A stretch of DNA of 5,391 nt, taken from NCBI GenBank assembly GCA_016195115.1, contig JACQAI010000749.1:1-5391 (forward strand), in the 5' to 3' direction. This document shows, in pieces, positions 1 to 5,391 of the stretch. A program made the translations under genes and the position numbers. How positions within the stretch are numbered: the stretch's first letter is position 1; every line of letters begins with the position of its first letter. The DNA comes from Pseudomonadota bacterium. Lineage in GTDB: Bacteria; Pseudomonadota; Alphaproteobacteria; Elsterales; Elsteraceae. The notes under the pieces were generated by a model. It ran no database searches. It saw only the letters and a list, made by a program, of their open reading frames with translations, and was not told where the DNA came from.

Positions 1-512
1 CGATCCAGAAGGAGATCCGCGCGATCGCGACGGAGTTCAAGATCGATCCCGAATCGATCGACTACAGCCCGGCGGCGGTCCTGCAAGCCCGCCTGATGAT
101 CGAGCCGCGGGTCGCGGCGCTGGCGGTCGCCAACGCGACCATGGGCGACCTGCGGGCGCTTGACGCGTTGATCGAGGAGGCGGCCACGGTCGAGGCCCGC
201 CATCGGCTCGAGACCATCGGGATCGCGTTCTGGCAGGCCTTGGCTGCGGCAACCCACAACGACCTGATCGCGGCGCTGGCCGGCGAGATCGCGAGCGCGC
301 GCGCCGGCGTGGCGCTCGGGCCGGCCGACCAGCTCACGGTCGCGCCCGAGGAGCGCGCGGTCGCGATCGAGGAGTTTCGTGCCGTCCTCGCGGCGATGCG
401 CGCGCGCGACCCCGCCGCGGCCGCCGAGGCGGCGCGGCGCGGCCTGCTGCGCTCGACCCGGGCGTTCTCGCTGCTGGCGCGCATGGAGCTTTTGCCCGAT
501 GACGACGAGTGA
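1..512 (+). CDS. GntR-family transcriptional regulator, FCD (FadR C-terminal) domain, 5'-truncated by the window edge
   Basis: The reading frame is open from base 3 to the TGA at 510-512, giving 169 residues. The N-terminal winged-helix DNA-binding part lies outside the window. What remains is an all-helical FCD effector domain. It opens with ARLMIEPRVAALAVANAT, matching the family pattern 'E.R..lEp..A.lAA..at', followed by 'FWQALAAATHNDLI', equivalent to the usual 'FH.aLa.At.N.ll'. It ends with 'EEFRAVLAAMRARDPAAA', equivalent to 'eeH.ail.Ai.arD..aA'. Family members are dimeric, usually repressors, that release or bind DNA when a small carboxylate, sugar acid or acyl-CoA occupies the FCD pocket. 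The four positions that normally hold a metal (Asp, His, His, His) read Gly (219-221), Trp (231-233), Phe (375-377) and Gly (441-443), so the pocket is probably metal-free, as in FadR itself. The target and ligand cannot be told. The receiver gene follows 58 bases later; co-transcription is possible but unsupported. Confidence 0.88.
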   Translation, partial: IQKEIRAIATEFKIDPESIDYSPAAVLQARLMIEPRVAALAVANATMGDLRALDALIEEAATVEARHRLETIGIAFWQALAAATHNDLIAALAGEIASARAGVALGPADQLTVAPEERAVAIEEFRAVLAAMRARDPAAAAEAARRGLLRSTRAFSLLARMELLPDDDE

Positions 513-557
513 TCTCGCCCCAGGAGTTCGAGCGACCCCGTAACCCCGCCGCTGCAC

Positions 558-564
558 GGAAGGG
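558..564 (+). promoter_or_regulatory. Shine-Dalgarno for the receiver protein
   Basis: GGAAGGG lies six bases before the ATG at 571 and supports that start. The rest of the 58-base gap after the regulator (513-570) shows no convincing promoter or terminator. Confidence 0.6.
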
Positions 565-570
565 CATGCC

Positions 571-939
571 ATGGCCAACATCCTGGTAATCGACGACGAA
601 TCCGAGGTCCGCTACGCCATCCGCGCGGTGCTCGAGGATCAGGGCCACGCCGTCAGCGAAGCCGAGACCGGCACCGCCGGGCTGGCCGCGATCGACCGCG
701 CGCGCTTCGATCTGGTGATCTGCGACATCATCATGCCCGACAAGGAGGGCATCGAGACGATCGTCGAGATCAAGCAGCGGCTGCCCAAGCAGAAGATCGT
801 CGCGATCTCGGGCGGCGGCCGGATCAAGAAGGAGGACTACCTCGCGGTCGCGGCCGCGGTCGGCGCGACCTACACGGTGAGCAAGCCGTTCGATGCCGAC
901 ACGCTCACCGACATGGTCAACACGATCTTGAAGAGCTAG
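571..939 (+). CDS. Stand-alone response regulator receiver (CheY-like), no output domain
   Basis: The protein is 122 residues and consists of a single receiver (REC) domain with no DNA-binding or enzymatic output. All the phosphorylation machinery is visible: the acidic pair Asp8-Asp9, phospho-acceptor Asp52 in 'LVICDIIMP', Ser80 in 'IVAISGGG' as the switch Ser/Thr, Tyr101 as the aromatic switch residue, and Lys105 in 'VSKPF'. The 'IIMPDKEGIETI' plus 'ISGGG' signature belongs to a recognisable group of single-domain regulators common in alphaproteobacteria. Such proteins act by protein-protein contact or as phosphate shuttles and sinks within phosphorelays. No histidine kinase is encoded in the window, so the partner is unknown. 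The start is the ATG with the good Shine-Dalgarno at 558-564. The gene converges with msrB, 39 bases away. Confidence 0.93.
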   Translation: MANILVIDDESEVRYAIRAVLEDQGHAVSEAETGTAGLAAIDRARFDLVICDIIMPDKEGIETIVEIKQRLPKQKIVAISGGGRIKKEDYLAVAAAVGATYTVSKPFDADTLTDMVNTILKS

Positions 940-983
940 CGCGGCAGGAGCGCTCGCGAGGGCTACGCGCGCCGCCCGCTAGC
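935..983. terminator. Interrupted inverted repeat over both convergent stop codons; possible bidirectional terminator
   Basis: GCTAGC-GCGGC (935-945) can pair with GCCGC-CC-GCTAGC (971-983). This gives a 6-bp outer and a 5-bp inner stem, a two-base CC bulge and a 25-base loop. The loop contains the palindromes GAGCGCTC (948-955) and CTCGCGAG (953-960). The outer arms include the TAG of the receiver gene (937-939) and, on the other strand, the TAG of msrB (979-981). There is no T tract, so this is not a classical intrinsic terminator. The role is inferred only from position between convergent genes. Confidence 0.4.
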
Positions 984-1389
984 CCTTCGGCTCGAACTTG
1001 AGCGCGACGCCGTTCATGCAATAACGCTCGCCGGTCGGGGCCGGGCCGTCCTCGAAGACGTGGCCGAGATGGCCGCCGCAGCGGCTGCAGTGCACCTCGG
1101 TGCGCGGATAGATCAGCTTGTGGTCGGTCGACGTCCCGACGCCGCCGTCGAGCGGCTTCCAGAAGCTCGGCCAGCCGGAGCGGCTGTCGTACTTGGTCTC
1201 CGACGAGAACAGCTTCTGGCCGCAGCCGGCGCACACATAGGTGCCGGGATCGTAGCGCTTGTCGAGCGGGCTGGTGCCGGCGCGCTCGGTGCCGTGCCGG
1301 CGCAGCACGGCATACTGCTCCTGGCTCAGGCGCTGGCGCCATTCGGCGTCGCTCAAGGTCACGTCGTATTTTTCCTCGGTCTTCGCCAC
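979..1389 (-). CDS. msrB: Peptide-methionine (R)-S-oxide reductase MsrB
   Basis: MsrB reduces the R epimer of methionine sulfoxide in oxidised proteins, normally with thioredoxin as electron donor. This copy is 136 residues with no signal peptide, so it is cytosolic. The structural zinc is held by two CxxC pairs, Cys53/Cys56 ('YVCAGC') and Cys101/Cys104 ('HCSRCGGHLGHVF'). The catalytic cysteine is Cys124 in 'RYCMNGVAL', and 'SGWPSF' (71-76) lines the substrate pocket. These five are the only cysteines. The position that holds the resolving cysteine in two-cysteine MsrBs, just before GWPSF, is Ser71-Gly72 here. The start is GTG at 1387-1389, supported by GGAGG five bases upstream. A longer frame reaching 1545 would overlap the creatininase gene and contributes no MsrB sequence. 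The gene starts 22 bases after the creatininase stop and is probably co-transcribed with it. Confidence 0.96.
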   Translation of the reverse strand: MAKTEEKYDVTLSDAEWRQRLSQEQYAVLRRHGTERAGTSPLDKRYDPGTYVCAGCGQKLFSSETKYDSRSGWPSFWKPLDGGVGTSTDHKLIYPRTEVHCSRCGGHLGHVFEDGPAPTGERYCMNGVALKFEPKG

Positions 1390-1394
1390 CCTCG

Positions 1395-1399
1395 CCTCC
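1395..1399 (-). promoter_or_regulatory. Shine-Dalgarno deciding the GTG start of msrB
   Basis: On the minus strand GGAGG stands five bases before GTG (1389-1387). No ATG lies near the start of the MsrB homology, so this site fixes the start and rules out the longer frame. Confidence 0.75.
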
Positions 1400-1411
1400 G
1401 CGTCCCGATGC

Positions 1412-2170
1412 TCAACCGCCGACCGGATCGTCGGCGATGAATTTCCGATAGTCGACGCTGATCTCGTCGACGGCGGTTTCGTAGAAACGTTTGCCATGCT
1501 CCGGCGTCGCCAGCGACGGGTCGGAGCCGATGCGGCCGTCGGCAAAGCGCCGGCGATAGTCGTCAGCGTCGTAGAACTTGCCGCGCGGCGCCACCTTGGG
1601 CTCCATGCGCGCCGACTTGATGCTGTCCGGAAACGCGTACTGCGTCACCGAGACCTCGGATGCGGTGGCATGCGAGCCCTCGGCGTCGCCGAACAGCTGC
1701 TTCGACAGCGCGCCGATGCCCGGTCCGGTCCACCAGTTGCGCAGCTCGCAGCGGATGCCCGGCGCGTTCGAGCGCGGATCGAGCGAGCGCTCGGCGTAGA
1801 GCTCGGAGAACGCCGCGGTCACGGTCGCGATGTTGCCGCCGTGGCCGTTGACGAAGAAGAAGCGCTCGAAGCCGTGACGCTGCAAGGACTGCACGTAGTC
1901 CTTGATGAGCTGGATCAGGGTCGACGGCCTGAGCGTGATCGAGCCCGGGAAGCCGAGATGGTGCTGCGCCATGCCGACCGAAATGGTCGGCGCCACGCAG
2001 GCGCCGGTCTTGTCGCCGACGCCGCGGGCGATCACCTCGGCGCACAGCGCATCGGTGCCGACCAAGCCGTTCGGGCCGTGCTGCTCGGTCGAGCCGATCG
2101 GCATGATGATGCCGCGCGACTGGGTCAAATACGCCTCGACTTCCTGCCAGGTCGCCAGCTGCAGCTGCAT
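1412..2170 (-). CDS. Creatininase-family amidohydrolase (creatinine amidohydrolase fold), substrate unknown
   Basis: The protein is 252 residues, a usual length for this metal-dependent amidohydrolase family, which includes creatininase, MftE of mycofactocin maturation and ArfB of archaeal flavin synthesis. Expected metal ligands are visible: Glu29 and His31 in 'PIGSTEQHGP', Asp40 in 'GTDAL', His110 in 'VNGHGGN', and Glu172 in 'GSHATASEVS', which aligns with the family's 'GHAGE.ETS'. The loop reads GHGGN rather than the GHYEN of genuine Pseudomonas creatininase, so creatinine as substrate is unlikely; a cyclic or linear amide is all that can be inferred. There is no signal peptide. The start is the only sensible ATG, since an in-frame TAG lies two codons upstream (2176-2174), and a G-rich stretch (GGATGGGGTAGGG) precedes it. 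It heads a minus-strand unit with msrB and diverges from the ABC-F gene across 95 bases. No mycofactocin or creatine genes are nearby. Confidence 0.9.
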   Translation of the reverse strand: MQLQLATWQEVEAYLTQSRGIIMPIGSTEQHGPNGLVGTDALCAEVIARGVGDKTGACVAPTISVGMAQHHLGFPGSITLRPSTLIQLIKDYVQSLQRHGFERFFFVNGHGGNIATVTAAFSELYAERSLDPRSNAPGIRCELRNWWTGPGIGALSKQLFGDAEGSHATASEVSVTQYAFPDSIKSARMEPKVAPRGKFYDADDYRRRFADGRIGSDPSLATPEHGKRFYETAVDEISVDYRKFIADDPVGG

Positions 2171-2228
2171 GCCCTACCCCATCCTGCCGTCGGCTCAGAG
2201 TGTCGGGCGGCCGTGCGCGGAACGCAAT

Positions 2229-2257
2229 ACGACGCGGCATCCGGCTGTGCTATCTAC
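2229..2257 (+). promoter_or_regulatory. Predicted housekeeping (alphaproteobacterial sigma-70 type) promoter of the ABC-F/rlmJ unit
   Basis: GCTATCTAC at 2249-2257 matches the Caulobacter housekeeping -10 consensus GCTATAWWC at 8 of 9 positions. ACGACGC at 2229-2235 matches the -35 consensus TTGACGS at 5 of 7. The 13-base gap lies inside the 10-14 range of that consensus. The expected transcription start is about 2263-2266, at or just before the ABC-F ATG. This is prediction from sequence only. Confidence 0.5.
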
Positions 2258-2265
2258 CCCCCGCC

Positions 2266-4124
<1,859 letters not shown>

Positions 4125-4128
<4 letters not shown>

Positions 4129-4952
4129 ACTACCGCCACGCGTTCCATGCCGGCAACATCGCCGACGTGTTCAAGCACGCGGTGCTGGTGCTGCTGGTCG
4201 AGCACCTGCTGCAGAAGGACGGCGCGTTCTGCTACATCGACACCCATGCCGGCCAAGGGCGTTACGACCTGACCTCGGAGGCGGCGGACAAAACCGGTGA
4301 GTTCCGCGCCGGCATCGGCCGGCTGCTTGCGGCCGTGCCGCCGCCCGCGCTGGCGCGCTACGGCGCGCTGGTGCAGGCCGCGCAGCCGGCGCCGCCGGCG
4401 CTGCAGGTCTATCCCGGCTCGCCGGCCCTGGTGCAGGCGCTGCTGCGGCCGCACGACAAGATGGTGCTGTGCGAGCTGCATCCCGACGATGCCGCGGCCT
4501 TGCGTCGAGAATTCCGCGACGACGCGCGCGTGCACGTCCACGCGCGCGACGGTTACGAGGGCCTGGCCGCGTTCGTGCCGCCGCCCGAGCGGCGCGGCCT
4601 GGTGCTGATCGACCCGCCCTACGAGGCGCGCGACGAGCTGCCGACCTTGGTCGCAATGGTCCGCAACGCGTATCGCCGCTGGCCGACCGGGCAATACGCG
4701 CTGTGGTATCCCATCAAGGCGCGCGGTGCGCTCGACCAGTTCCACGGCGCGCTCGCCGACAGCGGGCTGCGCAAGCTCCTGATGGTGGAGTTCGTCGCGA
4801 CTCCCGACGAGGCCCTGCGCGGCGCCGGCCTGGTCCTGATCAATCCGCCCTGGCGGGTCGAGGACCCGCTCGATGCGCTGCTCGCGGCACTCGGGCCGGC
4901 GCTCGGCCGTCCCGACGCGACGCGCACGGTCGGCTGGCTGGTACCGGAGTAG
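4125..4952 (+). CDS. rlmJ: 23S rRNA (adenine(2030)-N6)-methyltransferase RlmJ
   Basis: RlmJ methylates N6 of A2030 (E. coli numbering) in 23S rRNA, using S-adenosylmethionine and acting on free rRNA before subunit assembly. The protein is 275 residues, close to the 280 of E. coli. It opens with the characteristic 'MNYRHAFHAGNIADVFKH', followed by the SAM-binding loop 'DTHAGQGRY' (39-47), 'YPGSP' (96-100), 'ELHP' (117-120, acidic residue for the SAM ribose) and the catalytic 'DPPY' (163-166). Further markers are 'YALWYP', 'INPPW' and the C-terminal 'VGWLVPE', which parallels the E. coli ending. The ATG at 4125-4127 overlaps the TGA of the ABC-F gene. The nearest GAGGA (4105-4109) is 15 bases upstream, too far to be ideal, so translation is probably coupled. 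The open frame extends far upstream, but that part is a shadow of the ABC-F gene. Confidence 0.97.
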
Positions 4953-4975
4953 CCGCCTCCGAGCCGCTGCACCCA

Positions 4976-4989
4976 GGCGTCACTACGCC
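4976..4989. other. Short hairpin in the rlmJ/higA convergent gap
   Basis: GGCGT-CACT-ACGCC forms a perfect 5-bp stem with a 4-base loop. It lies between rlmJ (stop at 4952) and the convergent higA, and its loop and 3' arm cover the higA TAG (4985-4983 on the minus strand). There is no T tract. It could act as a weak bidirectional end-of-transcript structure, but a stem this short is easily found by chance in GC-rich DNA. Confidence 0.25.
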
Positions 4990-5309
4990 GCGCGTGGCTT
5001 CACTTGCCGAACGATCTCCTTACCGGACTCGGCAGCAGCCAATTTGAGATCGTAGTGCGCCTGGAGATTCATCCAGAACTGAGCGCTGGTTCCAAAAAAT
5101 CGCCCCAGGCGCAACGCGGTTTCGGCCGTGACACTCCGCCGCCCGGCAAGAATCTCGGTGACCCGATTGGTCGGCACCTTGATACGAGCGGCGAACGCAT
5201 TTGCCGAGAGGCCGAGCTCGACAAGCTCCTCGTTCAACACTTCCCCAGGATGGGTTGGCGGCAAACGATCGATGACGGCGTGGTCAATGGTAATCGCAGA
5301 TTTCGACAC
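4983..5309 (-). CDS. higA: HigA-family antitoxin (Xre-type helix-turn-helix)
   Basis: HigA antitoxins neutralise the HigB mRNA endonuclease and repress their own operon through the helix-turn-helix. With the GTG start at 5309 the protein is 108 residues. It carries the family hallmark 'HPGEVL' (20-25), an Xre-type HTH about 33-56 ('GLSANAFAARIKVP..RVTEILAG'), and the typical tail 'TALRLGRFFGTSAQFWMNLQ' (64-83). The start is uncertain. An in-frame ATG at 5348 (AGGA three bases upstream, a tight spacing) would give 121 residues, but its first 13 codons lie over sequence that reads as HigB in another frame, so I prefer the GTG. The toxin remnant directly upstream on the same strand gives the usual higB-higA order. 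Local GC is lower than the neighbours (5041-5100: 27/60), which suggests acquisition by transfer. No promoter separates it from higB in the window. Confidence 0.88.
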   Translation of the reverse strand: MSKSAITIDHAVIDRLPPTHPGEVLNEELVELGLSANAFAARIKVPTNRVTEILAGRRSVTAETALRLGRFFGTSAQFWMNLQAHYDLKLAAAESGKEIVRQVKPRAA

Positions 5310-5391
5310 GCTCGACCCCACAGCAGAAAGGAGATCGGCACTGTCCATCGATCCTGATGAACGTGCAATCTCCGAGGCTCCGAGGGCTCAG
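5284..5391 (-). CDS. higB: HigB-type toxin, C-terminal end only (cut by window edge; possibly altered)
   Basis: The minus strand is open from the window edge to a TGA at 5286-5284, giving 35 residues that end in 'VEICDYH'. HigB/RelE-type toxins of this family characteristically end in '.VEI.DYH', and in Proteus HigB the Asp-Tyr-His end contributes to mRNA cleavage. Upstream, 'FIRIDGQCR' matches the family's 'SIRIN.QWR'. The gene overlaps the start of higA, the normal toxin-first arrangement. Oddities: the conserved Trp after Gln is Cys, the next residues read 'SPFCC' instead of the usual 'ICF.W', and the piece between Gln and the end is about three residues shorter than typical. This could be real divergence, or small indels in a decaying toxin. 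The fragment is too short to decide, and the identification rests on the two motifs and the position beside higA. Confidence 0.62.
   Translation of the reverse strand: MSPRSLGDCTFIRIDGQCRSPFCCGVERVEICDYH

Noticed and set aside
62..484. 140-codon minus-strand open frame opposite the GntR/FCD gene
   Set aside because: It is Ala/Ser/Arg-rich with no domain, and the plus-strand frame clearly encodes an FCD domain.
1390..1545. N-terminal extension of msrB to an ATG at 1545
   Set aside because: It would lie wholly inside the creatininase gene; the GTG at 1389 has a strong Shine-Dalgarno and matches the family N-terminus.
2200..2265. Earlier ATG for the ABC-F gene at 2200
   Set aside because: The added 22 residues are Arg-rich and not family-like, and this start lies upstream of the predicted promoter.
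2171..2265. Minus-strand promoter for the creatininase gene (TATTGC-like element around 2224-2229)
   Set aside because: No acceptable -35 partner at the right distance; the match is too weak to call.
5004..5357. 117-codon plus-strand open frame opposite higA
   Set aside because: It is antisense to a clear HigA antitoxin and has no recognisable motif.

Overview
The window is a compact, very GC-rich stretch of bacterial chromosome. One 60-base sample inside the ABC-F gene (3301-3360) is 47/60 G+C. Gene content, codon bias and a promoter resembling the Caulobacter/Rhizobiales housekeeping consensus point to an alphaproteobacterium, possibly Rhodospirillales-like. That placement is an inference; no rRNA or other marker is present. 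There is no stretch over 100 bases without a gene.

Left part (1-939, plus strand): the 3' three-quarters of a GntR-family regulator with an FCD ligand-binding domain that lacks the usual metal ligands, followed after 58 bases by a stand-alone CheY-like receiver protein. Middle (979-2170, minus strand): a probable two-gene unit, with a creatininase-family amidohydrolase upstream and msrB (methionine sulfoxide reductase B) 22 bases downstream, starting at GTG. The receiver gene and msrB converge, and an interrupted inverted repeat lies over both stop codons.

Right part (2266-4952, plus strand): an ABC-F ATPase of the YheS type and rlmJ (23S rRNA adenine-N6 methyltransferase) overlap by four bases (ATGA). 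Both act on the ribosome or its RNA. The ABC-F gene has no Shine-Dalgarno sequence, and a good alphaproteobacterial promoter sits so close to its ATG that the transcript is probably leaderless or nearly so. The 95-base gap it shares with the divergent creatininase gene is the only divergent intergenic region.

Right edge (4983-5391, minus strand): a HigA-type antitoxin of noticeably lower local GC. Overlapping its upstream end is the C-terminal end of a HigB-type toxin that runs off the window. This is a type II toxin-antitoxin module whose toxin may be altered.

Most of the window is ordinary housekeeping and accessory sequence. I found no clear undescribed system. The points most worth a second look are the probable leaderless ABC-F/rlmJ transcript, the odd HigB end, and the metal-ligand-less FCD regulator.
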